From the NCBI GenBank assembly GCA_902765485.1, contig CACWZZ010000001.1:1-64000 (forward strand): 64,000 bases of DNA, in the 5' to 3' direction. Made by a program: the position numbers and the translations under genes. The notes under the pieces are model-generated. The model was not told where the DNA came from and ran no database searches. It saw only the letters and a list, made by a program, of their open reading frames with translations. The first letter of the stretch is position 1; every line of letters starts with the position of its first letter. Below, in pieces: positions 35,042 through 44,244 of this stretch. The DNA is from an uncultured Bacteroidales bacterium (GTDB lineage: Bacteria > Bacteroidota > Bacteroidia > Bacteroidales > Paludibacteraceae).

Positions 35042-35512
35042 ATGGCTAAGATACGTAGAAATGAGAAACGAGAGATGCCGGCGCTGAATACCTCCTCTCT
35101 CCCTGATATTATCTTCATGCTGCTGTTCTTCTTCATGTCTGTTACGTCAATGAAGGAGGTGACCTATAAGGTTCAATTCAAGAACCCGCAGGCAACCGAG
35201 CTGACCAAGCTGGAGAAGAAATCCCTGGTGCGTTATATCTACGTCGGTACACCGACCGCAGAGTTCCGCAAGCAATATGGTGCGGAGACACGTATTCAGT
35301 TGGATGACCAGTTCGCAGAGGCGAAAGAGATTGGCGAGTACATCGTTAATGAGCGTTCGTCTATGAAAGAGAGCGAGCAAGGTTTGATGACTGTTTCGAT
35401 CAAAGCGGACAAGGAGACCAAGATGGGTGTCATTGCGGACATCAAACAGGAGCTCCGCCGCGCATACGCACTGAAGATCAGTTACGCTGCAACCCAGCGC
35501 ACAAGCTACTAA
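35042..35512 (+). CDS. exbD: ExbD/TolR-type protein, copy 2
   Basis: 156 residues from ATG 35042; the longer frame begins inside copy 1. MPALNTSSLPDIIFMLLFFFMSVTS gives the ExbD transmembrane helix with its key Asp, followed by a normal periplasmic domain with KADKETKMGVIADIKQELRRA. Tandem ExbD genes with different lengths are common in Bacteroidota and may form mixed complexes. Confidence 0.87.
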   Translation: MAKIRRNEKREMPALNTSSLPDIIFMLLFFFMSVTSMKEVTYKVQFKNPQATELTKLEKKSLVRYIYVGTPTAEFRKQYGAETRIQLDDQFAEAKEIGEYIVNERSSMKESEQGLMTVSIKADKETKMGVIADIKQELRRAYALKISYAATQRTSY

Positions 35513-35560
35513 GAGTAGAAAGTCGAAAGACCGCTTTGCTCAGAGTAGAAAGAGCAAATT

Positions 35561-35585
35561 AAAGCCACCTTTTCGGGTGGCTTTA
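35561..35585. terminator. Bidirectional terminator between exb operon and esterase
   Basis: AAAGCCACC, TTTTC loop, GGGTGGCTTT: a 9-bp stem with A and T flanks, serving two converging genes. Confidence 0.8.
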
Positions 35586-35605
35586 ATTGTATTACCGGAA
35601 ATGAA

Positions 35606-37009
35606 TTACTGCAGACGTTTGCCGGTGAGTTTCAGGTTGCCGAGTTGGAGGTATTTCTTGCCTTGCGGTTTGCCGTTGGAGTCATACCACGGCAGGATAC
35701 GGAGGTGGAGCGTTTGTCCGGCAGACACAAGGATCGGTTGATCCAAATGGATCGTGATCTTCTTGTTCTTCGGCAGCGCGGTATTCTCATAGATGGTTGT
35801 CACGCCGCTGAACTCCTCTCCGAAACCATAGTTGATATGAATATTCATGCCGGCGCCTCCTTTGGCTTTGAGAGGCAGGGTAATGGTCTCAATAACAAGT
35901 CCTTTTTTCTTCTCTGCCGCAATCGTATATTCGATATACCGGTTCGCTACCTCGTCAATCTCGCCCGCGGGCCAAAGACCTCCTGCCGCTATGTAGCCCT
36001 TCTTGGTGAGCTCTATGTTCTGAAGGTTGGTGACCGCCAGCTGCTCGCTGAAGGGTGTTCCTTTGGCATCGAGAGCCGCTTTCTTTCCTGCCTCTTCGAT
36101 GTTCTGCGCGTAAGCAGTATAAGCCTCTTTAGAAGGGAAGACCATCCATGATTTCAGTTCCTCCAGCTCCGGAGAATTAGTGATCAGTTCGTACGCCAGA
36201 CTTGCAATCGCCATGCCTCCGGCAGCGGAGGTGTGGGTCTTGTCACCGCAGTTGAAATAGTGGGTCATGCAGTAGTTCTGTCCGGCTTGCTCGTAGAACT
36301 CTTGCGAGCGCGCGGTCATATCGAGGAAGGGTACCGCCATCGCCCCTGCAACATCCCGCATACACCGCACATAATCTTTGTCCCGAGTGCCTGCCGGAGC
36401 CAAGACTTTCGCAGCTTCCGTGCGGGTGAGTTCTTTTGTTCCCGCCAACTTATGCCGTCCCTCATCGTTGATCTTTCCGTCTTTGAAATATGCACGGCAA
36501 ATGGGACTCATTAGGATTGGTGTCACGCCCATTTCGCGTGCCTCGTTGATAAAGCGGAAGAGGTACTCTTTGTAGGTGGTGTTGGGTTCTGTGCCGCGCA
36601 TGTCGGTCAGCGTGTCCTTGCCCTCTGCGCGCAGGCGTGCATTCTCCACATAGACATCTTCGCCTTTGCATTTCTCGTCGTTGTGGGCAAACTGAATAAT
36701 GAGGTAGTCGCCCGGTTTCATCTGCTTCTTGACGGACGGCCAGAGATTGTCGGTCTCGTAGAACGTGCGGGTCGAAGCGCCCGACTTACCGCGGTTGTTC
36801 ACGCTCACCGAGTCGGCATTGAAGAACGCCTGCAGATACATTCCCCAGCCGCGTTTAGGCGTTGCGGCGGGTTTGTAATCGCTCATCGTGCTATCGCCGA
36901 TGGTGTGTACTCGCCGCTTGGCAGCGAAGAGCCTACCCCCATCCCCTCCCTGAAGGGAAGGGAGTAATAGCATAGCTGATAGCATTGCTAAAGAAAAAAT
37001 CTTTCTCAT
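35606..37009 (-). CDS. Rhamnogalacturonan acetylesterase-like SGNH hydrolase
   Basis: 467 residues. SGNH blocks: IGDSTM with Ser40, NNRGKSGAST with Gly74, FAHND with Asn110 and DKTHTSAAG with Asp256/His259, as in family CE12 esterases that remove acetyl groups from pectin. A beta-rich domain follows about residue 290. The signal peptide is unusual: LLPSLQGGDGGRLFAAK is encoded by a palindromic CCCTCCCTGAAGGGAAGGG word (36931-36964), placing Gly and Asp in what should be its hydrophobic part. Export may still work through the first 17 residues. It likely acts on plant pectin; the exact substrate is inferred. Confidence 0.8.
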   Translation of the reverse strand: MRKIFSLAMLSAMLLLPSLQGGDGGRLFAAKRRVHTIGDSTMSDYKPAATPKRGWGMYLQAFFNADSVSVNNRGKSGASTRTFYETDNLWPSVKKQMKPGDYLIIQFAHNDEKCKGEDVYVENARLRAEGKDTLTDMRGTEPNTTYKEYLFRFINEAREMGVTPILMSPICRAYFKDGKINDEGRHKLAGTKELTRTEAAKVLAPAGTRDKDYVRCMRDVAGAMAVPFLDMTARSQEFYEQAGQNYCMTHYFNCGDKTHTSAAGGMAIASLAYELITNSPELEELKSWMVFPSKEAYTAYAQNIEEAGKKAALDAKGTPFSEQLAVTNLQNIELTKKGYIAAGGLWPAGEIDEVANRYIEYTIAAEKKKGLVIETITLPLKAKGGAGMNIHINYGFGEEFSGVTTIYENTALPKNKKITIHLDQPILVSAGQTLHLRILPWYDSNGKPQGKKYLQLGNLKLTGKRLQ

Positions 37010-37040
37010 GGTTAATATGTTTTAGTGTTGTTAATCTCTT

Positions 37041-38192
37041 TCAGGCTTCTAAAAGGTACTGTAGTTCCTGTACAAAATAGCGCACATCTTCGTGATACCG
37101 GCTCAGTTCGTTCCAAGCTCGGCGGAACTGGTCGCGGTTGTTCTTGGTTGTATAGTCTTTGGACAGTTCTTCGCTCATCCACCGTGTGATATCCGGCACG
37201 GAGCACGCGCGGCGCACGTATCCCATCTGCCGCATGGCATAGATGGCGGCGGAGAGGCATTTATAGTAATCCCACTCTTTTTCTTGAAGGCGCAGGTATT
37301 GGGTCAGTTGGCGTTGCTGTAACTCCGGTGTCTCTTCGGTCCAGAAACGCACCGGTTTCTGCGGCTTGAGGTGCTTGGTGACGAACCGCTGCCAATCGAG
37401 CATCCATTGCGCAAAGAGGCGTTGCGAGTCCTCGCTGAGAGCGTTCACTTCGTCCATGACGAATCCCCAATCAGTCTCTTGCTCTACTATGAAATTGCGG
37501 TGCTTGGGTGCCCGAGGTTGCGAACCCGGCACCTCGCGCAGTTGCGCCTGATAACTCGTCCAAACCCATTTCAGGTAGCGGAACATGATATCCTCTGCCG
37601 CCTCGCCTTCGAACACCAAGGTCGGGGATGATTTGTCATCGGTCATTGGTGATTGATTATTGGTCTCATCGGCTAGTGCGGTCACTAAGGCGGGATCTGT
37701 CCAGTCCATTTGGATGAAGCGTTGGCGGCGTGTCTCTACCCGCGCTGCGGCGAGCAGCCAACTCGCAAAAGGAGCCTGCCACGGGCAGCACTCCCATATA
37801 TGTGCGCAGAAAGTCTCGGTGACCAGATAGCGCATATAGCGGTCGGTGAGGCGTAAAGCCAAGTCCAGAAGCAGGCGGTTCGGACAGATGTCCGCAAAGC
37901 TCATTTTTTCAGTCGCGACGGATATATACGCCTCGCTCAGCAGCCGTGTCTCCACGGTGAGCAGACCCCATTCCTCGCGGCGCACCTCGCGCTCGTATTT
38001 CTTGATCCACGCTATCTGCTCCGCTTCGCTGTCGATGGCGATGCCGCGGCGGTTGCCTTCGTCCGTGTCCACCAGTAACGCAGATACCAACGCCGCGCCC
38101 AGCACGCCGCCGATCTCGATGTCCTTCCCCCGAACCATTAGCCGGTGGGAGGTATAGGACATATCTTCGCTAAAACGGTAGTCTTCTAACAT
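37041..38192 (-). CDS. Unrecognised protein with its own long leader
   Basis: 383 residues, cytoplasmic by composition, rich in Trp, Arg and Glu, with mostly helical segments. No family recognised. A segment near residue 175 (NNQSPMTDDKSSP) is encoded by TCATTGGTGATTGA-type word repeats (37626-37670) and looks inserted. A consensus minus-strand promoter lies about 120 bases upstream, and the leader contains two AAAAAGTGTAAT sites. Nothing links it clearly to the esterase downstream. Confidence 0.6.
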   Translation of the reverse strand: MLEDYRFSEDMSYTSHRLMVRGKDIEIGGVLGAALVSALLVDTDEGNRRGIAIDSEAEQIAWIKKYEREVRREEWGLLTVETRLLSEAYISVATEKMSFADICPNRLLLDLALRLTDRYMRYLVTETFCAHIWECCPWQAPFASWLLAAARVETRRQRFIQMDWTDPALVTALADETNNQSPMTDDKSSPTLVFEGEAAEDIMFRYLKWVWTSYQAQLREVPGSQPRAPKHRNFIVEQETDWGFVMDEVNALSEDSQRLFAQWMLDWQRFVTKHLKPQKPVRFWTEETPELQQRQLTQYLRLQEKEWDYYKCLSAAIYAMRQMGYVRRACSVPDITRWMSEELSKDYTTKNNRDQFRRAWNELSRYHEDVRYFVQELQYLLEA

Positions 38193-38250
38193 CCTATTCG
38201 CTGTAATTGCTTTTTTGCCGTTTCCCCATTAAGAATGAATTAAGGGTCTG

Positions 38251-38297
38251 TAATTACACTTTTTAAAACGAATAATGCAGGTGCTATTACACTTTTT
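38251..38297. repeat. Two AAAAAGTGTAAT sites in the leader of the 37041 gene
   Basis: The 12-mer ATTACACTTTTT occurs at 38251-38262 and 38286-38297 (AAAAAGTGTAAT on the transcribed strand), 35 bases apart, between promoter and start. Spacing suits a paired operator or RNA element; no binder is known. Confidence 0.5.
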
Positions 38298-38313
38298 GGA
38301 ATGAAAATCGCTG

Positions 38314-38344
38314 CAAAGGTACTAAAAAAATTGCACATATGCAA
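38314..38344 (-). promoter_or_regulatory. Promoter of the 37041 gene
   Basis: On the minus strand TTGC (38341-38344), 19 bases, TACCTTTG (38314-38321). Just upstream, two TGCATGGTTTT words and a TGCAT/ATGCA inversion (38350-38395) may be further regulatory DNA. Confidence 0.7.
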
Positions 38345-38494
38345 GAGATTGCATGGTTTTTTGCTCCAAACTGCATGAAAATGCATGGTTTTCGGCAGGC
38401 CGTCGGTAAGTATAAAAGAAAACTGCAGGCGGGGGAATGGTCTGCGGTCATAAGATTACCTAATTTTAGAATAGATTGAGAAATAAAGGAGTTG

Positions 38495-39334
38495 TCATTT
38501 TTCAGACTTTAAAATAGAAATACCATATTCATCCATGAACTTTTTACATTCTAAAGCAACTGCTTCAATAAAGTCATTACTCCTCATCGCAAAATGATTT
38601 GTATGTAGCAATAGATGTGGCTTGCCATCCTCGGAAATATGGCGGTGAGCATGAATGAACTCATGAAGCCTTTCATGCTTCCATGCCAAACCGACATAAG
38701 TTTGATTAAAACATGTGGGGATGTCTATCTTATAAATATCTTTATAATGATAACAACCCAGTATGATTATAGGAAACTCCTGAAAGAAATCTGCTCTTAA
38801 AATTCCGAAATCCGACTTTAAACGTGCTTCAATTGATTTGGCTGTTTCTTCATCCCATTTTCGGGGACTATGTTTTTGATTGTTTGTACTCAATTCCGTA
38901 ATGAATGAGTATTGCCAAAAGTTGTAATGTTGTCCACTTTTTGCGACCATATCGGCAGGCAATAAATGATTGATGAATTTTTGATAGCCATCCCAAGTCT
39001 TGCTCCAACCAACACGATGTGAATTATAAGGGAATAAAGGATTGTATTTCTCATGGAAATGCAAGGGAGATGTTTCCCAATCCGGAACATCATCAAAGTC
39101 TATATTCCTATATACATTATTCCGCCAAGTCTCGAAATTCATTTTGGTCTCAATAGTATAGAAATCTTTTTCTCCAGGATACTTTTGCTCATCAGTTTTC
39201 ACTGGTGTAGTACATTCTTTACCCACAATAAGTATGTTCGCGCCCGGATTTCCTTGCCCAATATAATTATTAGGTGCACTTTCTTTGAAATTATCAAGTA
39301 ACTTTTTAAAACTATCAGGATAGGAGGCTTTCAT
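38495..39334 (-). CDS. Uracil-DNA-glycosylase-like fold protein (uncertain)
   Basis: 279 residues from the ATG that follows its promoter; a longer frame starts upstream of it. The N-terminal YIGQGNPGANILIVGKECT resembles the first strand and loop of UDG-superfamily proteins, and LLLHTNHFA could be the C-terminal His motif. In between are Trp-rich segments without further known motifs. It is AT-rich like the island beside it but is transcribed separately. The fold is a guess; another hydrolase is possible. Confidence 0.5.
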   Translation of the reverse strand: MKASYPDSFKKLLDNFKESAPNNYIGQGNPGANILIVGKECTTPVKTDEQKYPGEKDFYTIETKMNFETWRNNVYRNIDFDDVPDWETSPLHFHEKYNPLFPYNSHRVGWSKTWDGYQKFINHLLPADMVAKSGQHYNFWQYSFITELSTNNQKHSPRKWDEETAKSIEARLKSDFGILRADFFQEFPIIILGCYHYKDIYKIDIPTCFNQTYVGLAWKHERLHEFIHAHRHISEDGKPHLLLHTNHFAMRSNDFIEAVALECKKFMDEYGISILKSEK

Positions 39335-39381
39335 AATCAATAAATGTATTTTAAGATTGACATTGCTTAAATTTCTGCTTA

Positions 39382-39413
39382 CAAAATTACAATAAAAAAT
39401 TGAATTATACAAA
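39382..39413 (-). promoter_or_regulatory. Promoter of the 38495 gene
   Basis: Minus strand: TTTG (39410-39413), 20 bases, TAATTTTG (39382-39389), about 48 bases before the start codon. Confidence 0.7.
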
Positions 39414-39414
39414 T

Positions 39415-39666
39415 TTATGCTTCAAAATCTTCCTGGTGTTCTTCCTTAGAAGATGGAGGCAATATATCTTCCGGCTTTCTATCCGGGGCGAGGACGTCAT
39501 AACAGGTAAAGAAGCCGTCTTCTTTTAATTGCGAAGTAATTGATTCGCGTATCTCGTCCCAGTTGCCTGTTTTGAAAAGATGTTTTGTTCGTTCGTTTTC
39601 CAAATAGAAGCGTAAGATGATATCTGAGAATCCTAATTCGCCAAGCGACCATAAAATGGAAAACAT
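39415..39666 (-). pseudogene. Orphan C-terminal fragment
   Basis: 83 codons: GFSDIILRFYLENERTKHLF then an acidic tail. It reads like the end of a larger protein whose beginning is missing; the 35 bases before it join it to the broken PLD gene. The parent is not recognised. Probably the product of a deletion that fused two gene ends. Confidence 0.45.
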
Positions 39667-39701
39667 AAATGATAACCTGAATAGCGACGCTCCATACCAC
39701 C

Positions 39702-39953
39702 CTATAAAGCCGGATACTTATCGAAATCTTCACGAAACGCGGTGCCCGGTTCTTTGGCGTGAATAAGACGTACCTCCACACCTTTCTTCACCAAGTCATT
39801 GAGCATCTGAAGCAGCGGAACTACTGCCCCGCCTTTCTTCTCAACGTACATGTCCTTCAGGTCAGCGGTTGCAATCCATAACAACCGCTTGACCTTCGGA
39901 ATCCGCGAAATGACTTCGCTATAATGGTCTGTATCTGCGATATAGGTGGTCAT
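39702..39953 (-). pseudogene. Truncated phospholipase-D-like gene
   Basis: 83 codons: MTTYIADTDHYSEVISRIPKVKRLLWIATADLKDMYV then VEVRLIHAKEPGTAFREDFDKYPAL, typical of the N-terminal half of small PLD-fold nucleases. It stops at TAG, right after the Leu where I would expect Trp in relatives, and before any HxK catalytic motif. The next few codons in the same frame (GGMER) still look PLD-like before the match is lost. It starts 11 bases after the upstream DUF262 gene, so it was the fifth gene of that operon. Confidence 0.6.
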
Positions 39954-39964
39954 GAGGTGATCAT

Positions 39965-42421
39965 TTATCTCAAGATGTTATCGACAAGAGTTGATAAATA
40001 TTGATTATCTATCACGTTTTGGCAATGAGCATATACATTATAATCATCAATAGCAAATCCCATTGCTTCGAATTTCTGTACTTTTTGAGGCGTAAATTGG
40101 TAGCTATCTTTTGTTGATTCAATCCATATTCTCCATTGATTATTATAATATTGGATAGAGATAAAAAAGTCCTTATCACTGATTAATCTCATATATGCCG
40201 GATCCCAACTTTGTGAGGACCAATAATTGCCTTGTACATATTTCTTAAGTTTCGGATCGGATGAGGCTTGATAGTACAAGTATAATGATCTCAATTCCTT
40301 ATGCCATCCTCCCATAGTGGTAGCAGAAAGAATGTTCACATCGTTCTCATTATTACTGAAATGAAGAAGATATGCGGGGCCGAAGTTTTTCCACAAGTGT
40401 GTTTCTTTGATGAGAAGATATCTCCAATCAAACGGATCGTCCGATTGGTATGAATCGATCACGGTAATCAAGTACTCTTTGAAAGTCTGCGACTCTTCAT
40501 TGAAACCATCTAGTAGTTGTTTAAAATACATTCTCCTTCCTTCGTTGTCATCTTGCAAGTATCTATGCCAGCTATAATCACGGTGGGCGTTTATGACAAG
40601 ACTCCATTTAAAGCGACCTGTTTCCATCAAATAATCCCCTTTGCAAAGAAGGGCTCGTCTGAATAATTGGTCACTTTCCTTCGTTAACTCTGGGTTCACT
40701 CCATCGTCGTCAAAGACGAAGGAGTACAAATGTGTATATCTACGGACATTATTCATATATATACTATTATCCGCCTTGCTCCAATCGCACGCCTTGTGCT
40801 CGGCATAATACGCTTCTATGTCTGAGAAATTGAGAATGGATATAATCTGCCCTTTGAGGTAAGTGATGTTTTCGGCCTCATAGATATATCTCTTCCAGTC
40901 TTCGGCATCCTCGCGCGACAACAGACATGCTTTGATCTGCTCCTCACGGAATTGCTTTGGATTAAAACCGGCATTTTGAACAGGCTTATCCCCGCTCAAT
41001 AGTTGCAATATGCCTTGCGTGTTGTTCTCATTCAGCCATTGGACTGTTTTCATAGAGCGGCAGAAGTCCTCCACATTTTGCCATGTATGGTTTGTGGTAA
41101 GATTCATTACGATGCGCATCCATTGGTAAAAGTCTTCTTGATTAAAATTTTCTTTATGCATAACAAGATAGGCATAATATGCATAAAGACGAATGTGTTC
41201 ATCATATGCCGCATCTTTATATGATTTCTTGATAAATTTATCAAATGTATCACGGATACGGAACTTGGATTTACCTTGTAATCTGTCAATAATTCCTGCA
41301 TCAGCCGAATCGGATAGCACGGCATCTTGCTCAAAAAGATCCAATATATCTATCAACTGCATGTAGAATTCATTAGGTATATTTGAATAATATGACCAAT
41401 ACAGTTCGTTATATCTGGTCAAATCTTCATTAGAGATGTTTGGTGTAACTTGTAATGCCTTATAATTCAGTACTATCGTATTAATAAAATTCAGGAATCC
41501 GCTATCAATATCGCAAACTGTGTATTGCTCGTTATTGTCCGTTTTGCGCACAAGAGATTTTCTATATACCCAGAATAATTCTGCCCAGTTAATGTCCATC
41601 TTAAATGCAAAATAATCCTTCACAGAAACCACTTCAGATCCTTTGGCTTCTGTTCTGACCAATTCCCGCGTATGCGGTTCTTCTTTGAGTTGCTTTAAGA
41701 TATGCGCTTTGAGATTTTCAAGCGGAGTCAATCCTAGACCGCGAGAGTTCATCTTGATGTACAAGTCATCTGTCAGACCACTTTCGGACATATGGAGCAC
41801 CCGGAATGTAATAGCAGGTATTTGAGGATTAATCAGTCTATTGTATAACCCTTCAGTATTTTTAAAAAAGGAATGAATGGCATCAAGCATATTCAGCATG
41901 GAAATAACAGTCGGGTCATATTTCCACGAGTCAGAGAACCAAGGGTATTTTTGCTGTATATTTTTAGATATCAGCGTTAAGTCAGAAGGAATGACAATAG
42001 GATTATTTATTAACGCATTGCAAAAATCCGTAGAACTGAGACGAGTCTGATACAGGAAACGAGAATGATTATCATCTGTGACAAATACAGAGCAGAAGTC
42101 TGCGTATTGGTTGTCGTGAATACTGAGATAGTAATGTAGCAAGAAAAGAGTAGTTAACCGTTGTTGTCCATCCAACGGAATAAACTCATTATCAGCATTC
42201 AGATTTCCGTAGACAAAATCCAGGTCATGACTTTCTTTCTGATCATCAGTCAAATATGATTTTAAACTTGTCAAGAAATTCATACGAACCTCATCTTCTT
42301 CGTACCTTCCTTGCGCGTAATCACGTTGAATAATTGGAATGACAATCGCCTGTACAGCCAAACTTTTGTCTTCTAACAACTGAGTTAAACTAACCTGTAT
42401 GGATTGTATATCTTTGCTCAT
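39965..42421 (-). CDS. DUF262-domain protein, large and without a visible HNH motif
   Basis: 818 residues. The DUF262 (GmrS-like) domain lies at the N-terminus: IPIIQRDYAQGR (about 28-39) and DGQQRLTTLFLL (84-95), then MNSRGLGLTPLENLKAHIL. The rest is helical, Trp- and Tyr-rich, and I see no EHI-type HNH/DUF1524 motif. DUF262 proteins occur in type IV restriction (GmrSD) and phosphorothioate-linked (SspE) defence, where DUF262 binds or hydrolyses nucleotides. Paired with an HNH-bearing DUF262 gene 13 bases upstream, it may be the sensor half. AT-rich relative to the core genome. Confidence 0.75.
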   Translation of the reverse strand: MSKDIQSIQVSLTQLLEDKSLAVQAIVIPIIQRDYAQGRYEEDEVRMNFLTSLKSYLTDDQKESHDLDFVYGNLNADNEFIPLDGQQRLTTLFLLHYYLSIHDNQYADFCSVFVTDDNHSRFLYQTRLSSTDFCNALINNPIVIPSDLTLISKNIQQKYPWFSDSWKYDPTVISMLNMLDAIHSFFKNTEGLYNRLINPQIPAITFRVLHMSESGLTDDLYIKMNSRGLGLTPLENLKAHILKQLKEEPHTRELVRTEAKGSEVVSVKDYFAFKMDINWAELFWVYRKSLVRKTDNNEQYTVCDIDSGFLNFINTIVLNYKALQVTPNISNEDLTRYNELYWSYYSNIPNEFYMQLIDILDLFEQDAVLSDSADAGIIDRLQGKSKFRIRDTFDKFIKKSYKDAAYDEHIRLYAYYAYLVMHKENFNQEDFYQWMRIVMNLTTNHTWQNVEDFCRSMKTVQWLNENNTQGILQLLSGDKPVQNAGFNPKQFREEQIKACLLSREDAEDWKRYIYEAENITYLKGQIISILNFSDIEAYYAEHKACDWSKADNSIYMNNVRRYTHLYSFVFDDDGVNPELTKESDQLFRRALLCKGDYLMETGRFKWSLVINAHRDYSWHRYLQDDNEGRRMYFKQLLDGFNEESQTFKEYLITVIDSYQSDDPFDWRYLLIKETHLWKNFGPAYLLHFSNNENDVNILSATTMGGWHKELRSLYLYYQASSDPKLKKYVQGNYWSSQSWDPAYMRLISDKDFFISIQYYNNQWRIWIESTKDSYQFTPQKVQKFEAMGFAIDDYNVYAHCQNVIDNQYLSTLVDNILR

Positions 42422-42434
42422 ATGGGTATGGTAT

Positions 42435-44213
42435 TTATAGGATTACACGTTTTATTTCCGCCAAATAATCTTCGCAATCTTGATTTTTCCATTCGGTCAA
42501 TGTCCCTAAATGTTTAGAGTAGGCCTTCATGAACACATTTTGCGTGCATAGCGGGATAAATCTACCTTTCTTTGCATTATTGATAATAATCGTCCGTTTC
42601 ACCGGGAAGAAGGCATTTTGATAGGAACGATTCGTCCATTTGTCCAAAAGTGTAAGATTACCTAATGAGTGCACGTATTCAAAAGATTCATCATTCTCAC
42701 ATATGCTACGTAAGGTTTTGTAAATGGCATCGAATTCATCATCCACTTTTTCTCCTTTCTGCAGTCGTCCCAGCAAGGAATGTAATGCCAGACAGGTTTC
42801 TTTCTCTTCTGATTCGGGTAGCGCGGTTATAGCTTGCTCATAGTTTTCTTCCTGCGATTCTCCGGAATAGTAGGTGATCATTGTTTTGATCCATTCGATT
42901 CTATCGTTACCTGACATTCTTTTATCGGTTTGCGAATGGATGTGCTCGATATCCCATATACACTTTCCGTTGTCATCTTTCTTACGATATTCATCAAATG
43001 GGAATCGCAAGAAGAGTTGCGACTTATCATCAGAACTTGTAATAGTTAATACATTGAATAACAATAATATTTTGCGAATATCCTCACGCGAAGTTTTCAT
43101 ATAAAAATCAGTTTTGTCCAAATCGATGGACGTTACTGTTTTCTTGCACTCCCTTAAAAATATAGATGATACCTCATTTTTAGGACGAAGCTGTTTGTCT
43201 TTATTATAACGCAAAGCTAAGATTTTTCTGAAAGGCCATCCACATGCTGTTAAATATCCCACATAATGAAAACATTTTTGATGAGCATACCAGTCCTCCA
43301 TCTGTTGAAAAAGTTGTTTCACTTCTTTCCATAAGGATTCTACAGAACGGGATTTTAATAGCCGAACATATTCATTAAAGGTATATTTCTCTTCATCATC
43401 ATCCGTTTTTTGGGTAATGATATCAAACAGATATTCGATGCGTGTACTATACTTTTTCTCTTCGGGGTAAACAAAACTCCAAAACAAAGGTTGCTGGAGC
43501 GTTTTTTCAATTTCATCCCACTCTGTGCCTAAGCGCATCTGTGTGAGTTGCTTATGTGCTTCACTGGTTGTTTTGTCGTCTACGAAAGTCATGAATAGTG
43601 CTTTAATCAGTTCTGCATTGGTCAATCCAATCTTTCCTATATTAAGACGATCAAAAATGTCAATAGCTAAGGAACTGTTTTTCTTCACCTCGTCTGTTAC
43701 ATTATACCAAATAAAGTGTGCCATAAAATGCTCTGGATGTGTCAAGAACCGCTTGAATTCTTGCTTTAAATCTTCTTCAGAATATATCGCATCACCGCAT
43801 TGTATCGGTCGTTTAAACCAGTTTTCAATCACTTTTTGAGCCAAACTGCGATAATATGTATCCATACTATTCGGTTGTTCATTTCGTGTTTCGTAGATAA
43901 TGTTATAGGCGGATTTGTTTAAATGACCGAGTAATAAATAGATTGTCGTTAGACGTTGCTGTCCATCTATTACTTCCCAACACCCATCCTCACGTTGCGA
44001 AACAACAATCGGCTGAAGGCAGTAGGGACTTTTTTCTGACGACAATGCAAATTGATGGGAATGTGCAAACTCCCACAAGTCATTCAACAACTGCTCTACT
44101 TGCGTAGGTTGCCATCTATATCCTCGCTGATAATCTGGGATAATAAATGTCTCTCCAGTCAATTGGTTAATAGAGGCAAATGCCAATTTCTTTTGTTTGA
44201 ATTCTTCGGTCAT
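42435..44213 (-). CDS. DUF262-DUF1524 (GmrSD-like) HNH nuclease
   Basis: 592 residues. DUF262 at the N-terminus: IPDYQRGYRWQP (about 25-36), VIDGQQRLTTIYLLLG (81-96), DRLNIGKIGLTNAELIKALFM. The DUF1524 nuclease part has IWDIEHIHSQTDKR (419-432, His424 likely catalytic) and SLGNLTLLDKWTNRSYQNAFF (516-536), a complete HNH-type pair. This is the architecture of GmrSD enzymes that cut modified phage DNA. It is the third gene of the operon and the only member with visible nuclease residues besides the exonuclease. Confidence 0.82.
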   Translation of the reverse strand: MTEEFKQKKLAFASINQLTGETFIIPDYQRGYRWQPTQVEQLLNDLWEFAHSHQFALSSEKSPYCLQPIVVSQREDGCWEVIDGQQRLTTIYLLLGHLNKSAYNIIYETRNEQPNSMDTYYRSLAQKVIENWFKRPIQCGDAIYSEEDLKQEFKRFLTHPEHFMAHFIWYNVTDEVKKNSSLAIDIFDRLNIGKIGLTNAELIKALFMTFVDDKTTSEAHKQLTQMRLGTEWDEIEKTLQQPLFWSFVYPEEKKYSTRIEYLFDIITQKTDDDEEKYTFNEYVRLLKSRSVESLWKEVKQLFQQMEDWYAHQKCFHYVGYLTACGWPFRKILALRYNKDKQLRPKNEVSSIFLRECKKTVTSIDLDKTDFYMKTSREDIRKILLLFNVLTITSSDDKSQLFLRFPFDEYRKKDDNGKCIWDIEHIHSQTDKRMSGNDRIEWIKTMITYYSGESQEENYEQAITALPESEEKETCLALHSLLGRLQKGEKVDDEFDAIYKTLRSICENDESFEYVHSLGNLTLLDKWTNRSYQNAFFPVKRTIIINNAKKGRFIPLCTQNVFMKAYSKHLGTLTEWKNQDCEDYLAEIKRVIL

Positions 44214-44244
44214 ATTAGTAAAACTTATTATATTACTTTGTTAT

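Noticed and set aside
39497-39781. 94-codon minus-strand frame between the PLD remnant and the orphan fragment
   Set aside because: Overlaps both in another frame; basic, hydrophobic shadow with no domain.
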